A program made the position numbers and the translations under genes. A model generated the notes under the pieces. That model saw only the letters and a list, made by a program, of their open reading frames with translations, was not told the DNA's origin and ran no database searches. Positions 1 to 6,201 of a DNA stretch of 11,106 bases are shown here, one piece after another. Where the stretch lies: NCBI GenBank assembly GCA_003565035.1, contig PXDP01000183.1:1-11106 (forward strand). The letters are read 5' to 3'. The first letter of the stretch is position 1, and each line of letters begins with the position of its first letter. The stretch is from PVC group bacterium. GTDB taxonomy: Bacteria > Verrucomicrobiota > Kiritimatiellia > SS1-B-03-39 > UBA6053.

Positions 1-720
1 GATGACACCATCATTCGCGGCATCCGCATGCGCAGTAACTGGCCCAACAGCGACGGGATCGATCCGGACGGCTGTCGGCGCATGATCATCAGTGATTGTC
101 ATCTCATCTGCGGCGATGACTGTATCGTGTTGAAAAGCACCGCCGGGGACACCTGCGAAGACATTTGCGTGAGCAACTGCGTGCTGGAAACCCCGAAAGC
201 CTGCCTCAAACTCGGAACCGAAAGTCTGGGAACCTTCCGCAACGTCAGCATGGCCAACTGTGTGCTCAAGGGGGATGTCGCATTCGCCCTGTATATAAAA
301 GACGGCGGACTGATCGAAAACATCCAGGCGTCCAATCTCCTGGCGGACATGACCTCTGATTATCCGTTTCTCATCGATGCCATGCCGCGGGATTACCGGA
401 GCGGCACCCCGGCGGGAACGATTCGCAATGTTTCCCTGCGTGGTTGCCGGGTTCGCGGGGCGGGACGGATTTGGGTGGAAGGCACGGAAGCGGACCCGGT
501 GGAAAACGTGACCATTTCGGATATCGACTGGGATGTGACCGGGCCCATCCCCGAATCGCCGGAGCCGAAGCCCCTGGGCTCCGCCCGGGTCATCCTGGAT
601 CCCGACCGCCCGAAATACGAGGCGCAGCGGCGTCATCTTGTGGCCGTGCATGTAAAGGATTTGCATGTGGAGGGGATTCGATTGCACGGCGCAGATGCCG
701 GGCGGGAATTGCGCGTGTAG
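1..720 (+). CDS. GH28-like (polygalacturonase family) beta-helix protein, 5' end missing
   Basis: The reading frame is open from base 1 and stops at 718-720, giving the last 239 residues; the start lies outside the window. Visible GH28 landmarks are NSDGID (residues 16-21 of the fragment, family motif NTDG) and CGDDCIVLK (residues 37-45, family motif G/QDD). Together they supply the Asp residues of the family's catalytic site. Downstream, repeating phrases such as FRNVSMANC, IENIQASN, IRNVSLRGC and VENVTISD are rungs of a right-handed parallel beta-helix. Family members hydrolyse galacturonan or related uronic acid and rhamnose links, usually outside the cytoplasm. Odd points: the usual GHG histidine motif is replaced by KLGTES, and the RIK motif reads YIK. 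The substrate may therefore not be classical pectin. Membership in the GH28 fold is near certain; activity is open. No membrane segment is visible in this fragment. Confidence 0.9.
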   Translation, partial: DDTIIRGIRMRSNWPNSDGIDPDGCRRMIISDCHLICGDDCIVLKSTAGDTCEDICVSNCVLETPKACLKLGTESLGTFRNVSMANCVLKGDVAFALYIKDGGLIENIQASNLLADMTSDYPFLIDAMPRDYRSGTPAGTIRNVSLRGCRVRGAGRIWVEGTEADPVENVTISDIDWDVTGPIPESPEPKPLGSARVILDPDRPKYEAQRRHLVAVHVKDLHVEGIRLHGADAGRELRV

Positions 721-736
721 GCGCAATTCGGCGGAT

Positions 737-816
737 TGGCGCGGCGAAGCCGCCCTGGAGTGCTGACGCGCCGGGAGGCACGACTTTAGCACGCTTCGGC
801 GTGCCAGAGCTACAGC
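737..816. repeat. Degenerate intergenic palindromic repeat with UUCG hairpin
   Basis: Starting 16 bases after the GH28 stop, this GC-rich stretch contains a 5-bp stem with a GAA loop (741-753). It also contains a perfect 6-bp stem capped by a TTCG tetraloop (GCACGC/GCGTGC, 789-804). GTGCT at 760-764 can also pair with AGCAC at 788-792, so the unit folds in more than one way. The phrases CTGGAGTGCTGACGCGCC and CCAGAGCTACAGCC resemble extragenic palindromic units I recall from Verrucomicrobiota genomes, but this is memory and not a search. It may protect the 3' end of the GH28 transcript or help termination. No T-run follows either hairpin, so it is not a standard intrinsic terminator. I see no credible gene in the rest of the 721-1037 gap. 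Confidence 0.5.
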
Positions 817-931
817 CTTTGGGGCCGGGGGCGAGTACACCGCAAATGCACCGCAACCGGGGGGGCTGTTGTGGCGTAGGTGGCAACATAAATCCGGGGG
901 TACTCAAAAGGTTCATGCAAAATCTGCACGT

Positions 932-954
932 GATTTGACGCGAATTTACAAATC
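932..954. promoter_or_regulatory. Candidate operator: 6-bp inverted repeat spaced by 11
   Basis: GATTTG (932-937) and CAAATC (949-954) are perfect inverted half-sites with 11 bases between them. They lie 8 bases upstream of the TTGACT box of the candidate promoter for the propeller gene. The geometry, about 17 bp centre to centre, would suit a dimeric regulator. A 6-bp match can arise by chance, and no second copy was seen in the window. Confidence 0.2.
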
Positions 955-962
955 CTTTCCGG

Positions 963-1000
963 TTGACTCTATTCCTTTTCATGTATGGATGGGGTAGGAT
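963..1000 (+). promoter_or_regulatory. Candidate promoter of the beta-propeller gene
   Basis: TTGACT at 963-968 looks like a -35 box, and TAGGAT at 995-1000 is the best -10 candidate, 38 bases before the ATG. The spacing of 26 bases between them is too long for a normal sigma-70 promoter, so the pair may not work together. An alternative -10 is the overlapping TATAAA at 1000-1005. What supports a regulatory role is the shared phrase TTGACkCTATTyCTT (13 of 15 bases), which also occurs upstream of the gene at 6202 at almost the same distance from its start codon. Confidence 0.3.
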
Positions 1001-1037
1001 ATAAAAGAATAAACGCGGAATTCTGCAGATAAAGGTT

Positions 1038-3314
1038 ATGAATATAATTTTCAGCAAATTTTTTCTTTTCGCGTTGGGCTGTGTTTGTTGGGCGGGAGGT
1101 GTCCCACGGGGATATGCTGACCGTTTTCGGGAATACACGGAACAGTATGCCGACCCCAAAGACGGTGCCCGGCCGCTGGCGGCCTCTTATCTGGGCGGCA
1201 GTGGCGATGAATACCTGATTGCGGGCGATTTTCTTCCCGATGGCACCCTGTATCTGGCCGGAAACGCCTTCGGTCCCGAATTGGAAATCCGGGGACATCG
1301 GGTCCCCGTTTTGGGTCGGGATTCCTCACCCCCTCGTTTTACGATGCCGATGCGCAACGACAGTCCGCAGCCGCCCAAGAGCTGGGAATACCGGGACGGG
1401 GCCGCATTTATTGTCCGCTTATCCCCGGACTATACCCGAATCACCGGGGGCATCCGCTTTCCATGGGGGGCCGGCGTGCTTACGGATCTGGTGACCGATG
1501 CGCGGGGGAACCTCTATATCGCCGGATTGGTCGGGGACAACTTTGATTCGCTGGGGCCTTCCCGCCGCTTTACCCATGAATCCTTTGAAGGAGACAAGGA
1601 GAGCTTTCTGGGTAAACTCAAACATGACTTCAGCGGTTTCGATTGGCTGCTGCGCTTTCAGGATCACTCCCACAACACTCCGCAACTTCGTGTGCTTGAC
1701 GGAGGCCTCCTCAGTTTTGTGGGTCACAACGGTCTGCATGTCAACCCAAACGGCGAAATTCTGAAGGCCGCGCATGTGGGCGTGACCACCGGCTGGCAGC
1801 GCGGGGTGTGTTTCAGCACTTTTGCACAGGTTCAGGGGGACTTTCACCGCTCCAATACCGGTCGTGAACCGTGGCATCGGCCCTTTGTTCACATTCTGAA
1901 TCCGGATCGATCCATGCGTTTACGGTTTTATCAGTTTCATAACCGCACGGTCGGCACCAATTGGAGCCGCCTGGTATCGGATTCGGTCATGCGCCTGGCC
2001 GCGTTTGACCGAAACGGGCAGCCGGTGATTGGCGGCTGGTCCGACGGCGGCAATTCCCTGTGGACACGGGTGCCGTATGATATGACCCGTCCGGTGGGTC
2101 CGGCCATCCGCGAGACCACGGGACGTAACACCGGACTTCCGTTCAGCACCTGGGGCGCGTGGGTCGGCTCCTTTCTCCACCTGAACCGGCTGGATTTCGA
2201 AACGGGAAATCCTCTGACAAACACGCTGTTCATCGCCTACATCGGCGGATCGAGAAATGTTCCCAGCTCCGTTCGCGGGGACAACCTGGATTTCAGCGTG
2301 GACAATGATCTTCTCCTCTCGGGCGGTTCCGCGTCCGGCCTGATCCAAACCCGCGATCATGTTGTGAATACACTCGACTACGGGAGTGATTACATTGGCG
2401 GCTCTTTTTTTGCCATTCTCACCGAGAACTGGGACAATATCCGCTATTCGTCTGCAGTTCCCGGTGCCGGTCAGGTGGATCTGCAGAGGCACTCCTCGGG
2501 CCAAAGCGGAACCTACCGCTTCGGTTCGGCCCGCGTGAACGGACGCACCCGTGTGGTCGCGGTCACGGGCGCGGTCCAGCACGATAAGTTCAAGCCCGTC
2601 TCTCCGGTGCAAAACGCCTTTGGGGGCGGAACGCTTGACGGTCTGTTTGTGGTGTTGGAGATGGACACCCTGCCGATGAGTCCGCCGGTGACCTTTCAAT
2701 TTCCCACCGCCGCGTCCCGCGAGTTGACGATCGGTGAAACGGCTGAGACCCTCAGCGGACTCTTTGTGGTGTCTTCCGAACTGCGGAACAACGACAGCAT
2801 CGTTTTCTTTCTGGACAGCACCGCCAAAAAATGGCCGCTGCAATACCGGGCCAATGCCGTTGGAAACAATGTGGTTGATGTGTCGGGTTCCGGGCGTTTT
2901 GCCCTCCGGGCGGAGGGAGACCGGGTCGAACTGGGCGAGGAGGGGAATAGCGGAAAAACCCGTCGGCTGGGCGGTCAGGACGGCGGCGGAAGGCCCTACC
3001 CGGACTTGGAGCTGCACGTCGAGTTGACCAGCCGCCGCACGGCGAGAGGCGTGATTATTCTTTGCGACCGCAGACTGGAGCGAAGCGGACCGCTTCATAT
3101 GCAGGCCATACGGCCCGCCACGTTCGGAATGGCGATTACGGGCAAGTTTCAAGCGACCAAAGCCGAACTGGGGCTTTCCGAGTCCCCGGCGGATGCCAAT
3201 GATATGGTGACGATCGGTTGGTGGGCTCCCGGGCGTCCCGCCCCGGAGGGTGCTGCGGTGGAGCGGGCATCAACGCCCGGTTCCCGGGCACCCGCCGCCC
3301 CGGGGGACCCGTAG
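1038..3314 (+). CDS. Exported SBBP-like beta-propeller protein, C-terminus altered by repeat insertion
   Basis: A 758-residue protein. Residues 1-27 form a signal peptide (Lys7, then FFLFALGCVCWAGG, possible cleavage after GYA). Residues 50-76 read YLGGSGDEYLIAGDF...GTLYLAGNA, the typical opening of SBBP-type propeller blades. Similar blades recur near 121-163 (AAFIVRLSP, DARGNLYIAG), 319-333, 400-432, 452-510 and 525-541. This suggests six or seven blades, followed by a beta-rich region at 557-710. Function is unknown; such proteins act outside the cytoplasm as binding or surface components. The start at 1038 fits the signal peptide, although AAAGG at 1031-1035 is only two bases from the ATG. 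Oddity: from about residue 729 to the amber stop, the protein turns into Pro/Ala/Gly/Arg-rich sequence encoded by a palindrome. A whole SHD1 domain follows the stop in frame. The native protein was probably about 50 residues longer, ending in SHD1, without the repeat-encoded part. Confidence 0.85.
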   Translation: MNIIFSKFFLFALGCVCWAGGVPRGYADRFREYTEQYADPKDGARPLAASYLGGSGDEYLIAGDFLPDGTLYLAGNAFGPELEIRGHRVPVLGRDSSPPRFTMPMRNDSPQPPKSWEYRDGAAFIVRLSPDYTRITGGIRFPWGAGVLTDLVTDARGNLYIAGLVGDNFDSLGPSRRFTHESFEGDKESFLGKLKHDFSGFDWLLRFQDHSHNTPQLRVLDGGLLSFVGHNGLHVNPNGEILKAAHVGVTTGWQRGVCFSTFAQVQGDFHRSNTGREPWHRPFVHILNPDRSMRLRFYQFHNRTVGTNWSRLVSDSVMRLAAFDRNGQPVIGGWSDGGNSLWTRVPYDMTRPVGPAIRETTGRNTGLPFSTWGAWVGSFLHLNRLDFETGNPLTNTLFIAYIGGSRNVPSSVRGDNLDFSVDNDLLLSGGSASGLIQTRDHVVNTLDYGSDYIGGSFFAILTENWDNIRYSSAVPGAGQVDLQRHSSGQSGTYRFGSARVNGRTRVVAVTGAVQHDKFKPVSPVQNAFGGGTLDGLFVVLEMDTLPMSPPVTFQFPTAASRELTIGETAETLSGLFVVSSELRNNDSIVFFLDSTAKKWPLQYRANAVGNNVVDVSGSGRFALRAEGDRVELGEEGNSGKTRRLGGQDGGGRPYPDLELHVELTSRRTARGVIILCDRRLERSGPLHMQAIRPATFGMAITGKFQATKAELGLSESPADANDMVTIGWWAPGRPAPEGAAVERASTPGSRAPAAPGDP
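3221..3312. repeat. GC-rich palindromic repeat inserted in the propeller gene
   Basis: The ends form imperfect terminal inverted repeats: GTGGGCTCCCGGGCG (3221-3235) against CGCCCCGGGGGACCCGT (3296-3312). Inside, CGGGC-ATCAAC-GCCCG (3264-3279) makes a hairpin, and CCCGGGCACCC.../CCCCGGGG phrases can pair further. The segment changes the encoded protein abruptly to low-complexity Pro/Ala/Gly/Arg sequence and supplies most of the amber stop codon at 3312-3314. No open reading frame of its own and no clear target duplication are visible. It is best read as a small non-autonomous repeat (REP/MITE-like) that landed between the propeller part and the SHD1 domain. Exact boundaries are uncertain by several bases. 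Confidence 0.55.
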
Positions 3315-3479
3315 GCAATACGAACGTGGACCAGTGCCGATGGACGAACCCTTGAGGCCAGGATGCTGCATCGTAACTCAAATCAGGTGACCATACAGCG
3401 TGTAGACGGAGCACAGTTCACCCTTCCCCTCGACCGGCTCAGTGCGGCCGATCAGCAATGGGTCCGGGAACAACGTTAA
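3315..3479 (+). pseudogene. In-frame SHD1 domain cut off behind the amber stop
   Basis: Reading straight on from the TAG at 3312-3314 in the same frame gives 54 residues and a TAA at 3477-3479. The sequence begins AIRTWTSADGRTLEA and ends FTLPLDRLSAADQQWV followed by REQR. This is a bacterial SHD1 (Sla1 homology domain 1) tail: W-T-x(3)-G-R start, central R-x-D-G, and the P-L-x-R-L-S-x-A-D close. It aligns without gaps to the C-terminus of the minus-strand protein at 4009-6018, with 18 identities in 54 positions. There is no start codon with a ribosome binding site; the only ATG is internal, at 3363. It would be made only by read-through of the stop. Conservation of frame and of all core residues suggests that the split is recent, or that a read-through product exists. 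Confidence 0.8.
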
Positions 3480-3544
3480 GCCAGCGCCGACGATTTCACG
3501 ATTGACGATGCATTCCGGTCCGGGGGCAACTCAGCCGTGAAGAC

Positions 3545-4012
3545 TCACCCGGCACGGACATGCAGGCGAACCATAAGATCCAGTTCGCGCCAGGCCTGCC
3601 AGGGATGGAGACCGGGGTGGGATGCGGCGGGAGCCATGTGGCCGTTTTTGGGAATGTTGTGCCAATAGCCGGTCAATCCGGCCGCGACGGCGGCTTCGAG
3701 GGTCCGGGGCATGTCATCCACAAGCGCAAACGCCCCGCGCTGGTTGAGGGCAAGGGGTTTTCCGCCGGGAATGTCTTCTTCATAAAGCACGTGATCCGCC
3801 CGGGGAAACCCGTATTGCTTCAACCAGGATTCGGTTTCTTCACGGCGTTTCTGCTTACGGGAGGTGATGTAGACGATGCGAACGATGCTCTCCTCTGTCC
3901 AGCGTTGCAGGACCTCCACGGCATCCTCCTCGGGCACGGCCAAGGAAACGCCGTCGGGAGGCCAGAAGGCGATGGTGTCGTCGATATCGATTCCGATCAG
4001 GGGCGGGGTCAT
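3545..4012 (-). CDS. HAD-superfamily phosphatase (5'-nucleotidase NT5C-like)
   Basis: A 155-residue soluble protein with all four HAD motifs in order. Motif I is DIDDT (Asp9 nucleophile, Asp11 acid/base). Motif II is VYITSR (Thr50), motif III is GGKP (Lys85), and motif IV is ALVDDMP (Asp99-Asp100, Mg2+ binding). Small size and lack of a large cap domain fit the NT5C / acid-phosphatase-like group, which removes phosphate from nucleotides or other small molecules in the cytoplasm; the substrate cannot be read from sequence. The ATG at 4012-4010 overlaps the TGA of the upstream gene (ATGA), and AGGA lies 6 bases ahead inside that gene. Translation is therefore probably coupled to the GH123-like gene. 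No signal peptide is present, so it differs in location from its operon partner. It converges on the SHD1 remnant across a 65-base gap without an obvious terminator. Confidence 0.85.
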   Translation of the reverse strand: MTPPLIGIDIDDTIAFWPPDGVSLAVPEEDAVEVLQRWTEESIVRIVYITSRKQKRREETESWLKQYGFPRADHVLYEEDIPGGKPLALNQRGAFALVDDMPRTLEAAVAAGLTGYWHNIPKNGHMAPAASHPGLHPWQAWRELDLMVRLHVRAG

Positions 4013-6018
4013 AAGTTTTCCTGGATGTACGTGATGTCCGCCGGGCTGAGGCGCTCCAGGGGGACCAAAAATTCCTGCCGGTTGGCAAGACGAAGAACGA
4101 CGCTGTCCCCACTGCGGCGGAGGGCTTGTGCCTGAATGACCCGGCCTTCAATATCCGTCCAGTTCCGGAGCGGGACCGTGGAGGGTTGGGGGGAAGGCTG
4201 ATTCCATTGACCGGCGCGGATGAGAATCTTTTGAGCCTCGGCGGCATAGGCAAAGAGCTGGCGGGCCTGGGTGTAGGCCTGGTCGGCGGGCGCCCAGATG
4301 GATTCTTGTCCATGAATGTTCTGCTGCAGGAGGGCATAGCGCCCATTCACCCGGTCCTTCAAAAAGGTTTCCATTTCTCTGGCGCGGCCGCCGGGGAGTT
4401 GCCCGCGGAGACTCGAATTGCCGAGAACCCGCTCAAGGGTAATGCGGGCTTCGGCCTCCTGAATGCCTTCGAGCAGCATTTCAAAGCGGGTGGTGGCCAG
4501 AGCTCCCTTGGGGCCGGGAGCGGCGATGGCCCGGTTGTTGCCGGTGTGCATGCGGGGCCAGCCCCGTCCCTGGGCAATCAGGGTGCTGCCGGTCCGACCG
4601 GTTTCGGGGTTTCTTACGGTCCAGAAATCCAGTCCGATCCCGGTAATTCCGCGCCAGGGTCCTTCGGTTCCCCCTTCAGCGGCACTGCGATAGTTGATCA
4701 GGGGGCGGTCCGGGTTCAGCAACCCAAACCTCAGGCTGCTGATTTGCGGAAATTCGTTGTCCCATCCGCCAATCAGGGCCGGACGGGTCGCCCCCCGGTC
4801 CCGGAACGGACCAAAGGGCGAAATGTAATAACTGACCGTCATTTCGCCGATCTGCATGATGTCGCCAGTTGGTTGCGGATCTCCCCGGCCGTGCGTAAGC
4901 AGATACCAGCCCATATCCGGGGCGATGTCTTTGAAAAAGCGGACCGTATCCACATTCGGACGCTCGTCACTGCCCACGCCAATTGAGAGCCGTGTGTTTT
5001 GAAGTCCGAGCTGATCCAGCATTTGGCGCGTTCCCTGAAGGATGCCCCTCCAGAGGGGTTTGGTGTTCTCCGGTCCGTACATGGGCAGGGTTCCGGCACG
5101 GAATTCACCCTGATCATTCACAAAGGCAACCTCCATGGTGTCGGGAAGCTGGCCCCGACCGGCGATGCCGGGCCACATGGGGGTCCAGACAATCAGGGCA
5201 ATCGACTCCGGAGGGCCTGCGACATCGAGAAACCGCCGCAGATAGCGATAGGCAAAGCGGAAGTCAGGCTGGATTTGCCCGCCCACGGTGCGAAAGGGGA
5301 TATTGGCGGTGCGGCCGAAATATTGATCCGGGATGACATATAGATTGAGATGTTTCTGGCCCACCCGCCGCATGAGCCGGAACGAAGGCTCAAGGTAGTC
5401 GAGATGTGCATCGGACCAGAGCGGAACCCCGTAGTGCCAGGCCACCGCTTCCGGCGACTGATACAGAGAGACATGGGTGATCATGTCATAGGGATCGGGC
5501 ATAATGAATTCCGCCACCTCCACCTCAAAAGGTACTTGATGGGGAACCCGCTGACTTGTCACTTCCAGAATGCCCTGATACCGTCCTGGAGATTGATTGG
5601 CCGGAACCCGGACGGTCAGCCAGACGGCGACGATGTTTTCACTGTCGACCGGGTTCTCCGGAGTCAGAACGTCAAAATCATCCCGCTGCCGTTCCTGTCC
5701 GGTGTTCTGATTGGTGGCAAAGCGCACCTCGAAATGTTCCGCTGCGAGCATTCCGCTCTGGCCGCTCCGGGACAGGGCATTCGAAACCCGGAAGGAAAGG
5801 TCTTTCAGTTGACGGGCCTCCGCTTCGATGACCACGGGTGCCGAGGCGGTACCATTCGGAGGGGCAAGCAGCGCCAGCGTCTCTTGCGCGCCCTCGCGGG
5901 TTTCCGCCCATTTTTCGGTGATTCCGGTGAGGGGATAGACCGGGGTAATGCGGAGTTGGGCGTGGACAAGGGTCCAGAGGGTCAGAGTTGAGAGAGTCAT
6001 ACGTAGTAAGATGTTCAT
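4009..6018 (-). CDS. Exported GH123/DUF4091-like glycoside hydrolase with C-terminal SHD1
   Basis: A 669-residue protein. Residues 1-20 are a signal peptide (LRMTLSTLTLWTLVHA, cut before Gln21). Residues about 20-170 form a beta-sandwich ending in SPGRYQGILEV, as in the N-terminal domain of GH123/DUF4091 proteins. Residues about 180-530 form the predicted TIM-barrel. SDERP places an adjacent Asp351-Glu352 pair, like the neighbouring Asp-Glu catalytic pair of GH123 enzymes. RFEMLLEGIQEAEARI (residues 511-526) matches the helix that ends DUF4091 domains (R-x-E-x-L-x-E-G-I-x-D/E-x-E). Residues about 618-669 are an SHD1 domain (RNWTDIEGR ... VPLERLSPAD), homologous to the remnant at 3315-3479. 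GH123 enzymes cleave beta-N-acetylgalactosaminides, but this protein is distant enough that the substrate is open. No strong Shine-Dalgarno sequence precedes the ATG; the signal peptide supports this start. The downstream HAD gene overlaps by four bases. Confidence 0.75.
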   Translation of the reverse strand: MNILLRMTLSTLTLWTLVHAQLRITPVYPLTGITEKWAETREGAQETLALLAPPNGTASAPVVIEAEARQLKDLSFRVSNALSRSGQSGMLAAEHFEVRFATNQNTGQERQRDDFDVLTPENPVDSENIVAVWLTVRVPANQSPGRYQGILEVTSQRVPHQVPFEVEVAEFIMPDPYDMITHVSLYQSPEAVAWHYGVPLWSDAHLDYLEPSFRLMRRVGQKHLNLYVIPDQYFGRTANIPFRTVGGQIQPDFRFAYRYLRRFLDVAGPPESIALIVWTPMWPGIAGRGQLPDTMEVAFVNDQGEFRAGTLPMYGPENTKPLWRGILQGTRQMLDQLGLQNTRLSIGVGSDERPNVDTVRFFKDIAPDMGWYLLTHGRGDPQPTGDIMQIGEMTVSYYISPFGPFRDRGATRPALIGGWDNEFPQISSLRFGLLNPDRPLINYRSAAEGGTEGPWRGITGIGLDFWTVRNPETGRTGSTLIAQGRGWPRMHTGNNRAIAAPGPKGALATTRFEMLLEGIQEAEARITLERVLGNSSLRGQLPGGRAREMETFLKDRVNGRYALLQQNIHGQESIWAPADQAYTQARQLFAYAAEAQKILIRAGQWNQPSPQPSTVPLRNWTDIEGRVIQAQALRRSGDSVVLRLANRQEFLVPLERLSPADITYIQENL

Positions 6019-6093
6019 GGGCGTATCCCGAAGGGTAGAACTGATTCAGAAATTGAAGTCTAACACGAAAGACCGGAGAAGAGGATGTGGATG

Positions 6094-6122
6094 AGCGTAA
6101 AAACTTTGTGATTGCACGGCAA
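6094..6122 (-). promoter_or_regulatory. Candidate promoter of the GH123-like/HAD operon
   Basis: On the minus strand, TTGCCG (6122-6117) and TACGCT (6099-6094) are separated by exactly 17 bases, the optimal sigma-70 spacing. Each box matches the consensus at four (TTGACA) or three (TATAAT) positions. The start of transcription would lie near 6087, leaving a leader of about 70 bases. The small dyad TTGC-ACG-GCAA (6112-6122) overlaps the -35 box. Confidence 0.35.
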
Positions 6123-6128
6123 ATTTTT

Positions 6129-6162
6129 TTGACGCTATTTCTTAAATTGTTTTCGCTATACT
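6129..6162 (+). promoter_or_regulatory. Candidate promoter of the large membrane-anchored protein operon
   Basis: TATACT at 6157-6162 is a good -10 box, 39 bases before the ATG at 6202. TTGACG at 6129-6134 resembles a -35 box but is 22 bases away, too far for usual sigma-70 use. The phrase starting there (TTGACGCTATTTCTT) recurs with two changes at 963-977 ahead of the propeller gene. It may be an activator site or a lineage-typical upstream element. Confidence 0.4.
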
Positions 6163-6183
6163 GCATACACAAATCACCCGAAA

Positions 6184-6192
6184 AGGAGTAGG
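6184..6192 (+). promoter_or_regulatory. Ribosome binding site with ambiguous start choice
   Basis: AGGAGTAGG precedes two in-frame starts, TTG at 6193 and ATG at 6202. AGGAG ends 4 bases before the TTG and 13 before the ATG, while the trailing GTAGG ends 9 before the ATG. I chose the ATG on codon type; the TTG would add only Met-Tyr-Ser ahead of it. Confidence 0.5.
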
Positions 6193-6201
6193 TTGTACAG
6201 T

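Noticed and set aside
789..804. Rho-independent terminator after the GH28 gene
   Set aside because: The TTCG hairpin is strong, but it is followed by CAGAGCTACAGCC with no run of T, so it was described as part of a repeat.
444..938. Open frame of 164 codons on the plus strand overlapping the GH28 end and the gap
   Set aside because: Its first half is a frame-shifted reading of the GH28 gene and its second half reads through the palindromic repeat; composition is Arg/Gly/Pro-rich with no domain.
1920..3152. Long open frame on the minus strand (410 codons)
   Set aside because: It lies wholly antisense to the propeller gene, lacks a ribosome binding site and recognisable motifs, and has the Arg/Gly/His-rich composition of a shadow frame in GC-rich DNA.
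3480..3544. Bidirectional terminator between the converging genes
   Set aside because: No stable stem with flanking A/T runs could be found in this 65-base gap.
3560..4135. Open frame of 191 codons on the plus strand opposite the HAD gene
   Set aside because: The minus-strand HAD protein has all four family motifs in order; the plus-strand product has none.
4126..4986. Open frame of 286 codons on the plus strand
   Set aside because: It is antisense to the GH123-like gene, whose domains and codon pattern are convincing; the plus-strand product is Gly/Pro-rich with no motif.
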